Assembly (NCBI GenBank): GCA_934725855.1 | Contig: CAKVCL010000005.1 | Location: 62,001 to 126,000 of the forward strand | Direction: 5' to 3' | Source: an uncultured Cellulosilyticum sp. | GTDB lineage: Bacteria > Bacillota > Clostridia > Lachnospirales > Cellulosilyticaceae | DNA: 64,000 bases | Shown: one piece after another, positions 54,211-63,842 of the stretch | Layout: every line of letters begins with the position of its first letter | How positions within the stretch are numbered: position 1 is the first letter of the stretch | Notes under the pieces: model-generated | The model's input: the letters and a program-made list of their open reading frames with translations, nothing else | What the model was told of the DNA's origin: nothing | Database searches by the model: none | Made by a program: the position numbers and the translations under genes

Positions 54211-56223
54211 GTGAAGGCTGTACAAAATCAAAAGATCGCAGTGAGAATTGGATTATTTATGGCAGTTGTTTTAATGATAGGTTTTGTAGTTTTATGGCAG
54301 GCTATTGGTAAAACATCAGCCAATTTAATGAAAAAATCGATTACTGCACAGATGTCAGATGCCGTTGAAACAAGAACAACAATAATTGATGAGTATATTA
54401 AGTCTTTAGAAGACTTTCTAGTTGGGTTTGCACAAGGAGAAGAAGTAAAGAGTGTCCTTAAGAACCCAACAACTCAAAACATTAAGAAGGCACAAAAGTA
54501 TACTGAGGACTTTGCAAATGTAAAAAGTAATTTTGAAGGACTTTATATTGCAGATCCATCAACGTATGTATATACTCATACGTCCTTGGATTCAATTGGG
54601 ATTTATTACAGAAAAGGTGATTCTTTAAAAGCATTTCAAGAAATGATAGTTAATAAATCTATGGAGGATAGAACAGGAATTATTAAATCTCCAAGTTCAG
54701 GAAAAATGTGTATTTCTATGTCATATCCTGTTTATGAGGAAGGGAAATATATAGGTTATGTAGGGGCAGCAGTGTATGCAAACGAGTTAATGGATATATT
54801 TACACAAGATAAGATACAGGGCTTGGATGAATATGGATATGCTTTTATTAATACTAATTCAAGGGTTTATTTATACAATCAAGATGAAAATTTGATTAAT
54901 ACAGAGGTAACAGACTTAGGATATCTCGAAGTTATAAAAGAAATTAAAGCTCATCCAGAACAAACAACTGGAATGATTGATTATTCTTATGAAGATGATG
55001 ATACAGATATTATCGTTTATCATTATATACCAGAAAGAAATTGGGTATTTCTTGTAAAGAGTTGTGAAGAATCTGTATATGCTTCAGTGATTGATATTAA
55101 AAATATTACTGCAAGGCTTTGTATAATTGTAGCGCTTGTGGTAATTGGTATGTTGATTGTTATTTTAAGTAGAATAGGAAAAGAGCTTGAACTAGTAGAG
55201 AAAGCTATTAATAAATTAAAGCAATTAGATTTATCTGCAAATCATGAGTTAAGAGCCTATCGTCAAAGAAAAGATGAAGTCGGCATGATTTGTAACGCCT
55301 TAGATGTGACTTGCAAGAGCTTAAAAGGTTATATTAAAGAGATTAATGAACAACTTTATTATATGGCTAATGGTGATTATACCGTAGAAAGTACAATGGA
55401 ATATGTTGGAGATTTTAAAGAAATCCAAGGTTCTATGAGTAAAATCCAAAGTGCACTTAGAGAATCATTTAGACATATTAATCTTGTAACTTCTCAATTA
55501 GCAATGGGGTCACAGAATGTATCTGAAGGAGCTACCAATTTAGCTGAAGTTGCCACAGAGGAAAATAGTCTTATTGCAGAAATCGAAAATCATGTAAGTG
55601 AAATCAATGAAAAGGTTACAAAATCATCTAATCATGCAATGGAAGCTAAACAAAAGACGGCGCATACAAGTGAACTCATTCACCAAAGCAAAGAAGCTAT
55701 GGATGGATTAATTGCTGCAATGAGTGAAATTGTGGAGTCAAGCAATGAAATTGTTTCAATAAATAGTGCAATGGAGCGTATTGCAAAACAAACCCATATA
55801 TTAGCATTAAATGCAACTGTGGAGGCTTCTAGAGCAGGTGGGGCAGGAAAAGGATTTGCTGTAGTAGCTAATGAGATTAAAGAGTTAGCTGAAAAAGCTA
55901 ATGAATCCGCTAGTATGACAAAAGATTTAATTGAACGTACCATTGAAGCAGTTACAAAAGGAACCTTATTATCTAATCAAACCGCAGAGGGCTTGTTCCA
56001 AGTGGTTGAGGAAGCAAATGTTATTGATAATTCTGTAAGTGAAATCGCCGATGCTTCTGTGCTTGAAAGTAAAGAGCTTGGTGAAATTATGACTAAGTTA
56101 AATAAGATGAGCATGGTAGTAGAAACAACAGCTGCAACTGCCGAGGAAAGTGCTGCCGCAAGTGCCGAGTTAGATAGTCAAGTTGTAGAGCTTAGAAATA
56201 ATATAAGAAGATACAGAGTTTAA
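54211..56223 (+). CDS. Methyl-accepting chemotaxis protein with dCache-type sensor
   Basis: 670 residues. One transmembrane helix near the N terminus (IGLFMAVVLMIGFVVLWQAI), an extracellular Cache-like domain (about 35-290: LYIADPSTYVYTHTSLD, YPVYEEGKYIGYVGAAVYAN, DYSYEDDDTDIIVYHYIPER), a second helix (about 300-325), HAMP, and a signalling domain whose hairpin tip reads THILALNATVEASRAGGAGK followed by GFAVVANEIKELAEKA. Such receptors control CheA through CheW, both encoded downstream. The start is GTG with AAGGGGA 8 bases upstream; a frame 15 codons longer has no ribosome binding site. Confidence 0.94.
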   Translation: MKAVQNQKIAVRIGLFMAVVLMIGFVVLWQAIGKTSANLMKKSITAQMSDAVETRTTIIDEYIKSLEDFLVGFAQGEEVKSVLKNPTTQNIKKAQKYTEDFANVKSNFEGLYIADPSTYVYTHTSLDSIGIYYRKGDSLKAFQEMIVNKSMEDRTGIIKSPSSGKMCISMSYPVYEEGKYIGYVGAAVYANELMDIFTQDKIQGLDEYGYAFINTNSRVYLYNQDENLINTEVTDLGYLEVIKEIKAHPEQTTGMIDYSYEDDDTDIIVYHYIPERNWVFLVKSCEESVYASVIDIKNITARLCIIVALVVIGMLIVILSRIGKELELVEKAINKLKQLDLSANHELRAYRQRKDEVGMICNALDVTCKSLKGYIKEINEQLYYMANGDYTVESTMEYVGDFKEIQGSMSKIQSALRESFRHINLVTSQLAMGSQNVSEGATNLAEVATEENSLIAEIENHVSEINEKVTKSSNHAMEAKQKTAHTSELIHQSKEAMDGLIAAMSEIVESSNEIVSINSAMERIAKQTHILALNATVEASRAGGAGKGFAVVANEIKELAEKANESASMTKDLIERTIEAVTKGTLLSNQTAEGLFQVVEEANVIDNSVSEIADASVLESKELGEIMTKLNKMSMVVETTAATAEESAAASAELDSQVVELRNNIRRYRV

Positions 56224-56293
56224 TGGGTGACTTGCTGCGCTATTTCTATTGTGTTAAAGTTTAAATAAGTAATTAAATTTTAGGGGGATGATG

Positions 56294-57727
56294 ATGAATA
56301 CTATCACAATTGAAGAGGTACTTAACATGTCCATGGAGATGTTGATTTTTTTCAATGATGATGGAAAGGTTGTATTCATGAATCAAAAGGGAAAAGAGGA
56401 ATTAGGCTATTCAAGTGTTGAAACACTTAATATAAAACAAATTATGATTCCTATTTTTCAGAACGATAGAGAAATAAAAGAAAATATGGAGGCGTTAAAG
56501 GGAAAGGAAACAGATACTATTATTTATCGTTCTGATTTAACCTGTTTTCATGCGGCAATTAGATGTAAGTGCTTTGAAAAACAATCAGATCTAAGTAAAT
56601 ATGCCGTTTGGATTTCGAATCTCCAAAGTACAGAAGAACTAGCGGAGCGCTTAGTGAAGGCTGAAAATAAGATAAAAGAAAGTATGAAAGCAAAAGATGA
56701 GTTTGTTGCTAATATTACGCATGAGTTAAGAACACCAGTTAATGGCATAAAGGGACATCTATATAACTTAAGTGAAATGGAAACAGATAAAGAAAAAAGA
56801 AAAACAATGGAGATTATGTTAAAATGCTGTAATAATATGGAGCGGCTGATTAATAATCTTATGGATTTTTCAAAGATTGAAGCAGGGAAATTTGAGATTG
56901 ACTGTGCAGAGTTTTCTATTAGAGACTGTGTACAGCATGTAGTTGAAACCAATATTTGTAAAGCAAATGAAAAGGGCATACAACTGAGTTATTTTATAGT
57001 AGATGAATTGCCAGATAAACTTATAGGGGATGAACTTCGTATTATACAAATACTAAATAATCTTGTATCCAATGCCGTGAAATTTACAGCGGTTGGTTTT
57101 GTTAGGGTTGAAGTGTATTGCACCATGCAAAGAGGAAGTGAGATTGAACTTACTTTTTTAGTGATTGATACAGGAATAGGTATTTCGAAAGAGGAGCAAG
57201 GAAAGTTATTTAAGATATTTTCACAAGTGGATGGGTCCATTACACGAAAATATGGAGGAACAGGAATTGGCTTATACGTTAGTAAACAGCTTGCTGAATT
57301 AATGGGTGGACATATTGATGTGGAAAGTGAGAAAGGAAAAGGAACTACCTTTCAAGTAAGCATTAATTTATCTATAGCTGAAGCGTTTAGTGCAACTGAA
57401 CGGATGAACAAAAAAGCCATTACGATTGAAGACTTGAAAGCTAGAATTAAGCGATATCAGGAAGAGCAAGATATTACGAATATCTATATTTTTGGAAGTG
57501 ATGAAAATAGAAAGGAAATAGATAGTAATATTGAAAAGTTGCTTTTAGCCATTGAAATGGACAATTGGGCAAAAACGGAGCAATTTGCAGAGCATCTTAA
57601 GAAGTTGTGTGAAAAAGCACCAGAAGACATTCAAAAGAATATATTTAGAATGAAAATGGTACTACGCAGAGAAGATTATGAAAGTGCAATTAAGGCGGTC
57701 AATAAAGTGAAAGAAGGTTTGAAGTAA
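56294..57727 (+). CDS. PAS-domain sensor histidine kinase
   Basis: About 477 residues, cytoplasmic, with no membrane segment. A PAS domain (about 5-115: MLIFFNDDGKVVFMNQKGKE) precedes the dimerisation domain with the phosphorylated His143 in FVANITHELRTPVNGIKGH. The ATPase domain has N box NNLVSNAVKFT, G1 DTGIGISKEEQG and G2 GGTGIGLYVSKQ. The last 85 residues are helical and resemble an HPt domain (AEHLKKLCEKAPEDI) without the usual histidine-lysine-glycine. Its most likely partner is the REC/HD-GYP protein encoded 27 bases downstream. Of three adjacent ATGs the third is best spaced from AGGGGG. Confidence 0.92.
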   Translation: MNTITIEEVLNMSMEMLIFFNDDGKVVFMNQKGKEELGYSSVETLNIKQIMIPIFQNDREIKENMEALKGKETDTIIYRSDLTCFHAAIRCKCFEKQSDLSKYAVWISNLQSTEELAERLVKAENKIKESMKAKDEFVANITHELRTPVNGIKGHLYNLSEMETDKEKRKTMEIMLKCCNNMERLINNLMDFSKIEAGKFEIDCAEFSIRDCVQHVVETNICKANEKGIQLSYFIVDELPDKLIGDELRIIQILNNLVSNAVKFTAVGFVRVEVYCTMQRGSEIELTFLVIDTGIGISKEEQGKLFKIFSQVDGSITRKYGGTGIGLYVSKQLAELMGGHIDVESEKGKGTTFQVSINLSIAEAFSATERMNKKAITIEDLKARIKRYQEEQDITNIYIFGSDENRKEIDSNIEKLLLAIEMDNWAKTEQFAEHLKKLCEKAPEDIQKNIFRMKMVLRREDYESAIKAVNKVKEGLK

Positions 57728-57753
57728 AAATAAAGTTGAAGAGGATATGATAT

Positions 57754-58821
57754 ATGGAACTTATAGGGGGAAGAATACCAAGAATTTTAATTATTGATGA
57801 CGCAGAAATTAATGTAGAACTGCTTAAGGAAATGGTCACTCAAATGGGGTATGAGGTTGTGACAGCTATGAATGTAGCTGAGGTTAATGCGGTACTTGAA
57901 AATAAGCTTCCTGATTTGGTACTACTAGATATTATTATGCCTGAGATAGATGGGTACCAGTTTTGTGAAATCTTAAAGAGTTATTCAGTCACGCAAAGCA
58001 TTCCAGTTATTTTTATTTCATCTTTAAATTCTAAGGAAGATAGAGAAAAAGCATATCAAGCAGGTGGCGTTGGCTTTTTGAATCGACCATTGGATTTCTT
58101 TCAGACAGAACATATGATTGATACACACATTAGGTTATATGCAAAGATGTTAAAACTGGCAGAGGATAATCGAAGACTAAACATGGTAGTCAGTAAACAA
58201 GCTAAGCATTATGAGGAAGAGCAAAGACGGCTACTTGCTGTTATAGCTAGGCTATCAGAAGAAGAGCAGAGTACAGTTGTAAGAAAGCATCAAGAGGCGG
58301 TTGCAGTAAGTGCACGTTTATTAGTTCAGGCTCTAAGTTTTACAGAAAAATATGAAAATAGGATTTCGGCAAAATTTATTGAGGCTGTAGAAATCTCAGC
58401 ACTTATTCATGACATAGGTAAAATTGCCCTACCTAAGACGATTCTTTTGAAAAATGGACCATTGACTGAGGAAGAAAAGAAAATTGTTAACACCCATACA
58501 ATTATAGGATATGACATTTTAGAAGAGGCCTATGGAAAAACAGAAAAAGATAGTTTTATTAAGGTAGCCTCTGAAGTCATTCGTTCACATCATGAAAATT
58601 GGAATGGAACAGGTTATCCTGATGGGTTAGAAGGAGAGCAAATTCCACTTTCAGCAAGGATTATACGTATTGTTGATACCTTTGATTCAATGCTAAGAGA
58701 ACGTTCTTATAGGCCAGCTTACAGTAGAGAAGAAACACTAGAAATTATGCGAAATGATACAGGTATAAAATTTGATCCTTTTTTAATGGATGTGTTTTTT
58801 AAGATTGAAAAGCAACTATAA
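57754..58821 (+). CDS. Response regulator with HD-GYP domain, predicted c-di-GMP phosphodiesterase
   Basis: 355 residues. A receiver domain (about 10-130: RILIIDDAEINVELLKEM, phospho-acceptor Asp in LVLLDIIMPEIDGYQF, conserved Lys replaced in NRPLDFFQ) is followed by a short coiled coil and an HD-GYP domain: LIHDIGKIALPK with the HD pair, NTHTIIGYDIL, HHENWNGTGYPDGLEGEQIP with the GYP motif, and VDTFDSM. Phosphorylation, probably by the kinase next door, should turn on breakdown of c-di-GMP. In the receiver the usual KP reads RP (LNRPLD), a change worth noting. GAGGA lies upstream of the ATG. Confidence 0.93.
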   Translation: MELIGGRIPRILIIDDAEINVELLKEMVTQMGYEVVTAMNVAEVNAVLENKLPDLVLLDIIMPEIDGYQFCEILKSYSVTQSIPVIFISSLNSKEDREKAYQAGGVGFLNRPLDFFQTEHMIDTHIRLYAKMLKLAEDNRRLNMVVSKQAKHYEEEQRRLLAVIARLSEEEQSTVVRKHQEAVAVSARLLVQALSFTEKYENRISAKFIEAVEISALIHDIGKIALPKTILLKNGPLTEEEKKIVNTHTIIGYDILEEAYGKTEKDSFIKVASEVIRSHHENWNGTGYPDGLEGEQIPLSARIIRIVDTFDSMLRERSYRPAYSREETLEIMRNDTGIKFDPFLMDVFFKIEKQL

Positions 58822-58840
58822 GAAATGTTGAGGACAATAT

Positions 58841-59671
58841 ATGACAGAACATGAGTTTAAGCGTATTACACAGTATATGGCAACATACTATGGTATAGAT
58901 TTAAGCAAGAAAAGAATTATTGTGGAAGGGCGTATGGACAACTATATTGCTAATAAGGGTTATAAAGATTATGAGACTTATATGGATGCTGTAGAAGCCA
59001 ATTTACATGGTAAAGAAGCACAGAATATAGTGAACATACTAACCACAAATCATACTTTTTTCTTAAGAGAAGCAGAACACTATGAGTATTTAAGAAATGT
59101 TATTCTTCCAGAAATTAAAAAAAAGGAAGAAGCCACAAGAAATTTAAGAATATGGTCAGCTGCATCTTCCACAGGAGAAGAGCCCTATACAATTGCTATG
59201 GTAATTAAAGATTTCTTTGGTCTTGAGTATCGCAATTGGGATACTACTATTTTGGCAACAGATATATCAGTAGAAGTCCTCACAAAAGCAATTGAAGGAG
59301 TTTATCAAGATAAGCAAATAGAAGCATTACCTAAAAGATGGATTGATTCTAATTTTACTAAAATGAGTGAACACGATTATAAAGTAAAGGATGAGCTTAA
59401 ACAAAAAGTACTTTTTAGGCAGTTTAATTTAATGAACCCCTTGCCATTTAGGCATCAGTTGCATGCTGTATTTTTAAGAAATGTTATGATTTATTTTAAT
59501 GATGAAATAAAAGATAGACTAGTCAGGCGAATTGTAGATTGTCTAGTACCAGGTGGTTATTTGATTATTGGCATGACAGAACATATTGACAGGTCTTTAT
59601 ATGATCTAGAATATGTAGAAACATCAATTTATAGAAAAGAATATAGAAAGCGAATAGATTATGATGCGTAA
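58841..59671 (+). CDS. cheR: Chemotaxis protein methyltransferase CheR
   Basis: 276 residues. It methylates glutamates on chemoreceptors with S-adenosylmethionine. The N-terminal helical domain includes GIDLSKKRIIVEGRMDNYI and NHTFFLREAEHYEYL; the methyltransferase domain has IWSAASSTGEEPYTIAMVI (SAM-binding), ILATDISVEVLTKA and VFLRNVMIYFNDE. No tetratricopeptide extension is present. TGAGGA lies upstream of the ATG, and its end overlaps cheB by 11 bases. Confidence 0.95.
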   Translation: MTEHEFKRITQYMATYYGIDLSKKRIIVEGRMDNYIANKGYKDYETYMDAVEANLHGKEAQNIVNILTTNHTFFLREAEHYEYLRNVILPEIKKKEEATRNLRIWSAASSTGEEPYTIAMVIKDFFGLEYRNWDTTILATDISVEVLTKAIEGVYQDKQIEALPKRWIDSNFTKMSEHDYKVKDELKQKVLFRQFNLMNPLPFRHQLHAVFLRNVMIYFNDEIKDRLVRRIVDCLVPGGYLIIGMTEHIDRSLYDLEYVETSIYRKEYRKRIDYDA

Positions 59672-60689
59672 AATTAGAGTACTCATTGTAGATGATTCTA
59701 TTGTATTTCAAAAGTTAATGTTAGATAGTTTAAAAGATGATTCAGCGATAGAGGTGGTAGCCACTGCATGTGATGCTTATGGGGCAAGAGACGCCATTTT
59801 ACAATTTCATCCAGATGTGATGACACTTGATATAGAGATGCCTAGGATGAATGGAATTGAATTTTTGCGTAGACTCTTGCCGCAATATCCTATTCCTACA
59901 GTAATGGTAAGTGCATTAGATAGTAAAGTATTTGATGCTTTAGAAGCTGGGGCTGTAGATTTTGTAAATAAGCCAGTTGGTATGAATCAGGAGCAAGCTA
60001 GAAAGTACTTAAAGAAAGAACTAGGTATAAAGCTCAAAATTGCTTCAACGGTTAAAGTGTCTCACATGAAAATGAGAAATAGTGGTACAATCCAAGTACC
60101 TTGTTACAAAAAAGAGGGAGATTATGTTATTGCTATAGGGGCTTCAACAGGAGGCACAGAAGCAATACTTGAAGTGATACGTAAGTTTAGAAAGGATATT
60201 CCAGGAGTTGTGGTGGTTCAACATATGCCACCAGGATTTACAGCAATGTATGCCAAGAGATTAAATGACATTTGTGAGGTAACCGTAAAAGAAGCTAAGA
60301 CAGGTGATAGAGTATTATCAGGACAAGTCCTTATTGCACCAGGAGATGCTCATATGAAATTAGTTCGTGTGGGAAGAGGCTACCAGGTTGAATGTGCAAA
60401 AGGTGAGAAAGTAAGTGGACATTGTCCTTCGGTTGACGTGTTATTTGAATCGGTAGCTAAGGCCGCAGGAAAAAAGAGCATAGGCGTAATCCTTACTGGG
60501 ATGGGGAAAGATGGGGCAGATGGTTTACTAGCTATGAGAAAAGCGGGAGCCCATACGATTGGACAAGATGAAAAAAGTTGTATTGTATATGGCATGCCCA
60601 AAGTAGCCTATGAAATAGGGGCAGTAGAAATGCAAGCTAATGTAACGAATATTGGGCAGAAAGTCTATCAAGTATTAGCTACATTATAG
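59661..60689 (+). CDS. cheB: Chemotaxis response regulator methylesterase CheB
   Basis: 342 residues. The receiver domain (about 4-120) shows RVLIVDDSIVFQKLML and the phospho-acceptor Asp in VMTLDIEMPRMNGIEF, with Lys in VNKPVG. The C-terminal esterase has its triad: Ser in IGASTGGTEAI, His in VQHMPPGFT, Asp in TGMGKDGADGL. It removes methyl groups or deamidates glutamines on receptors, opposing CheR. Gene overlap with cheR implies translational coupling. Confidence 0.96.
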   Translation: MMRKIRVLIVDDSIVFQKLMLDSLKDDSAIEVVATACDAYGARDAILQFHPDVMTLDIEMPRMNGIEFLRRLLPQYPIPTVMVSALDSKVFDALEAGAVDFVNKPVGMNQEQARKYLKKELGIKLKIASTVKVSHMKMRNSGTIQVPCYKKEGDYVIAIGASTGGTEAILEVIRKFRKDIPGVVVVQHMPPGFTAMYAKRLNDICEVTVKEAKTGDRVLSGQVLIAPGDAHMKLVRVGRGYQVECAKGEKVSGHCPSVDVLFESVAKAAGKKSIGVILTGMGKDGADGLLAMRKAGAHTIGQDEKSCIVYGMPKVAYEIGAVEMQANVTNIGQKVYQVLATL

Positions 60690-60745
60690 TCTAATAGCTA
60701 TTATCTTGATAAATATATAAATATAAAATTTAAGGGGGAAATAGG

Positions 60746-61141
60746 GTGAAAGCATTAGTAGTTGAGGATGATTATGCAAGTCGCAAATTTATGATGAACT
60801 ACGTTTCTAAATATGGAGAATGTGATGGCACTGTTGATGGCGCAGAAGCTGTAGAAGCGTATATGATGGCAATGGAAGAGGGAGCGCCTTATGATCTTAT
60901 ATGCCTAGATGTCATGATGCCTGTTATGGATGGCTATCAAGTTTTAAAAAGTATTAGAGAGATTGAAAGGCAAAAAGGATTATCAGAAGATGAAAAGGTC
61001 AAAATTATTATGATGACTGCATTAAGTGAAGAAAGAAATGTAAAAACAGCTTTTGAGTTAGAATGCACCGTATACTGTGCAAAACCAGTTAATTTAGATA
61101 AACTTCAGAATGTATTAGTTAAGTTAGGACTTGTTGAATAA
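60746..61141 (+). CDS. CheY-like single-domain response regulator
   Basis: 131 residues, a receiver domain with no output module. The acidic pair is in VVEDDYASRKFMMNYV, the phospho-acceptor Asp in LICLDVMMPVMDGYQV, the Thr in MMTALSEERNVKTAF, and the Lys in YCAKPV. It lies between cheB and cheA and is the expected target of CheA. It differs from classical flagellar CheY in its long alpha2-beta3 region and ALSEERNVKTAF helix, so a flagellar-motor role is not certain. GTG start with AAGGGGG upstream. cheA begins 25 bases downstream. Confidence 0.92.
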   Translation: MKALVVEDDYASRKFMMNYVSKYGECDGTVDGAEAVEAYMMAMEEGAPYDLICLDVMMPVMDGYQVLKSIREIERQKGLSEDEKVKIIMMTALSEERNVKTAFELECTVYCAKPVNLDKLQNVLVKLGLVE

Positions 61142-61166
61142 AAAACTTATGAAAGGAGAAATGTTC

Positions 61167-63275
61167 ATGAGTGATGAAATGTCTGTAGATGGAATGCTTG
61201 ACATGTATTTATTTGAGAATGGACAGTTACTTGAGCAATTAGAACAAACGACATTAGATAAAAAGGATAATGAGTGTTTTGATGAAGCAGATATTAATGA
61301 TTTCTTTCGCATTATGCACACCATAAAAGGTTCATCAGGTGTCATGATGTATGACGATATCATGAAATTATCTCATAAGTTAGAAGATGTATTCTATTTT
61401 ATTCGTGAATCACATCCTGATCATGTGCCACACCTTGAATTGGTAGATCATATTTTAATGGTTTCAGACTTTATTTCAAACGAGTTTGAAAAAATTAAAA
61501 GTGGAAAAGAACCTGATGGAGATGCTTCAGAGCTTATACAAAAGATTGATCAATTTCTAAATAAGATTAAAGGTGGCGTAGGAGAAAAAGATAAGGTCAA
61601 ACTTTTAGACAAGCGTGAAGAAAAACCAAAACAATTTTATATAGGTCCAGCGACTGCTAAAAAGGGAAATTGTTTTTCTGTTGTGATTTACTATAGAAAT
61701 GATACTCTAATGTGCAATATTCGTGCCTATACAGCAGTACATACGTTAAAAGAAAGTGCAAAAGAAATACTTTATGAACCAGAAGATATTTTAACAAATG
61801 AAGAGACAGCGGATTATATTCTAGAGCATGGATTTACCATCTTGCTAAAAACGGAACTTAGTGCTGAAGAAATCAAAAAGCTACTAGACAGTTCAGGGGT
61901 AGAGGCTATTGACATTTCTGAATGTGATGAAAGTTTATTTTCTGCAAACGCTGAACCAAATCAGCAAAATGAAGTGCCAAATGAAATTAATTTAGAGACA
62001 CCACCAACAATTGATAAAGAAAAACCACCTAAACCGGGTGATTATGTTATTGAATCGAAACAACCAGGAAAACAAAAGAAGTTCGTTAATAAGGGAAAAG
62101 ATAAAGCACAGATTCAAAGTTATATTAGTGTTAATGTGGATAAAATAGATGCTTTAATGGATCTTATTGGCGAAATTGTTATTGCACAATCTGTTGTTTT
62201 ACAAAATAATGATTTAAAAGTACCAGGATTATCACTCAATAACTTTAAAAAAGCAGCAGCGCAGCTTACTAAATTCACTTCTGAGTTACAAGATGTGATC
62301 ATGTCGATGAGAATGATGCCACTAACCAATGTATTTCAAAAGATGAAACGTATTGTATTTGACACTTCTCGAAAACTTCAAAAAGAAGTTGACTTAGTCG
62401 TAATTGGTGAAAATACAGAAGTAGATAAAAACATCATTGAGCATATTTCTGATCCGTTAATGCATATGATTCGAAATTCAGTAGACCATGGTATTGAGGA
62501 TAAAGAGGAAAGATGTGCAGCAGGAAAACCAGAAAAAGGAATTATCACTTTAGAAGCCAAAAATGAAGGCGGTAAAGTTCTTATTATTGTAAAGGATGAT
62601 GGCAAAGGAATGAGCCTTACAAAACTTTTTGAAAAAGCAAAGAAGAACGGAATCGTTCCTAAAGATAAAACTCAAAGCGATTATACGAAAAAGGAAATTT
62701 TACAGTTTATCACTTATCCAGGATTTTCAACTAATGAGCAGATTACAGAAGTATCTGGTCGTGGGGTAGGAATGGATGTTGTCGTTAAAAATATCCAAAC
62801 CATAGGTGGAACGCTTGAAATAGAAAGTGAAGAAGGCAAGGGTTCAGTGATGACCATGAAGATTCCGCTCACTTTAGCTATTATTGATGGCATTGTGATG
62901 AAAGTTGGAAACATGACTTTTGCACTAGAAACAGGGGTTATAAAAGAATTTATTAATGTAAAAGAAATGAATATGGTGGTTGAACCTGATGGTGAAGAAT
63001 ATGCTTCTATTAGAGGAAACTTTTTCCCTGTTATTAGATTAAGTGACCGATACCATATAGATCATGCTGTAACAAATGTTGAAGATGGGATTATGATTCT
63101 TGCTGAACATGAAAAGAAGCAAGTTTGTATTTTTGTAGATCATTTAATTGGTGGACAAGAGATAGTTGTTAAACCTATACCAAACTATGTTAAAAAGGTA
63201 GATGGCTTATCTGGTTGTACACAATTAGGAGATGGTAGTATCGCTTTAATCCTTGATGTAGCAGGACTATTTTAA
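61167..63275 (+). CDS. cheA: Chemotaxis histidine kinase CheA
   Basis: 702 residues. P1 carries the phosphorylated His51 in FFRIMHTIKGSSGVMMYD. A P2-like region (about 165-260) and a Pro/Lys-rich linker follow. P3 dimerisation starts near VNVDKIDALMDLIGEIVIAQ. The P4 ATPase has N box DPLMHMIRNSVDHGIEDKEE, G1 VKDDGKGMSL and G2 SGRGVGMDVVVKNI. P5, CheW-like, closes the protein. AAAGGAG 8 bases upstream decides this ATG; a frame 12 codons longer overlaps the preceding gene. It receives signals from MCPs through CheW. Confidence 0.96.
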   Translation: MSDEMSVDGMLDMYLFENGQLLEQLEQTTLDKKDNECFDEADINDFFRIMHTIKGSSGVMMYDDIMKLSHKLEDVFYFIRESHPDHVPHLELVDHILMVSDFISNEFEKIKSGKEPDGDASELIQKIDQFLNKIKGGVGEKDKVKLLDKREEKPKQFYIGPATAKKGNCFSVVIYYRNDTLMCNIRAYTAVHTLKESAKEILYEPEDILTNEETADYILEHGFTILLKTELSAEEIKKLLDSSGVEAIDISECDESLFSANAEPNQQNEVPNEINLETPPTIDKEKPPKPGDYVIESKQPGKQKKFVNKGKDKAQIQSYISVNVDKIDALMDLIGEIVIAQSVVLQNNDLKVPGLSLNNFKKAAAQLTKFTSELQDVIMSMRMMPLTNVFQKMKRIVFDTSRKLQKEVDLVVIGENTEVDKNIIEHISDPLMHMIRNSVDHGIEDKEERCAAGKPEKGIITLEAKNEGGKVLIIVKDDGKGMSLTKLFEKAKKNGIVPKDKTQSDYTKKEILQFITYPGFSTNEQITEVSGRGVGMDVVVKNIQTIGGTLEIESEEGKGSVMTMKIPLTLAIIDGIVMKVGNMTFALETGVIKEFINVKEMNMVVEPDGEEYASIRGNFFPVIRLSDRYHIDHAVTNVEDGIMILAEHEKKQVCIFVDHLIGGQEIVVKPIPNYVKKVDGLSGCTQLGDGSIALILDVAGLF

Positions 63276-63293
63276 TAGAAAGGGGAGGTAGAA

Positions 63294-63809
63294 ATGGACG
63301 ATATATTTTTTAATGAAGGAGATATGGAGGAAGATACACAAAAGGGTAAGTACATGGTATTTAAAACGGATGGAGAGTATTATGGCCTTGAACTAAAATG
63401 TGTCAATGAAATTATAGGAATTCAACCAATTACTGAAATACCAGAAGTGGAAGAGTATATTCGTGGACTGATTAACTTAAGAGGAAAGATTATTCCAGTT
63501 ATTGATGTAAGAATAAGATTTAAACAGCAGCCTCATGAATATACAGATAGAACATGTATCATTGTGGTAAATGTAAAAGAGGTTATAGTAGGACTTATTG
63601 TTGAAAAGATTGAGGATGTTGTTTCAATTAACGATGATGATATTGAACCACCACCAAGCATATCAACAAGTAATGGTAGAAATAAGTATGTAGTTGCTCT
63701 AGGTAAATCAAAAGAAAAAGTTATATTACTTTTAGACCCAGAAAAATTATTAGGTACTGGTGATTATGAATTGATGGAAGAATTAATAACACAGGAAGAA
63801 AATGAATAG
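63294..63809 (+). CDS. cheW: Chemotaxis coupling protein CheW
   Basis: 171 residues, a single CheW domain linking receptors to CheA: MVFKTDGEYYGLELKCVNEI, IPEVEEYIRGLINLRGKIIP and VIDVRIRF are the conserved core, and VGLIVEKIEDVVSIND follows. An acidic N-terminal extension of about 18 residues and a Glu-rich tail are slightly longer than usual. GGGGAGG precedes the ATG; it is 18 bases from cheA. Confidence 0.95.
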   Translation: MDDIFFNEGDMEEDTQKGKYMVFKTDGEYYGLELKCVNEIIGIQPITEIPEVEEYIRGLINLRGKIIPVIDVRIRFKQQPHEYTDRTCIIVVNVKEVIVGLIVEKIEDVVSINDDDIEPPPSISTSNGRNKYVVALGKSKEKVILLLDPEKLLGTGDYELMEELITQEENE

Positions 63810-63842
63810 ATCATGCGATAATAAGAAGGGGATGGATGTAAC

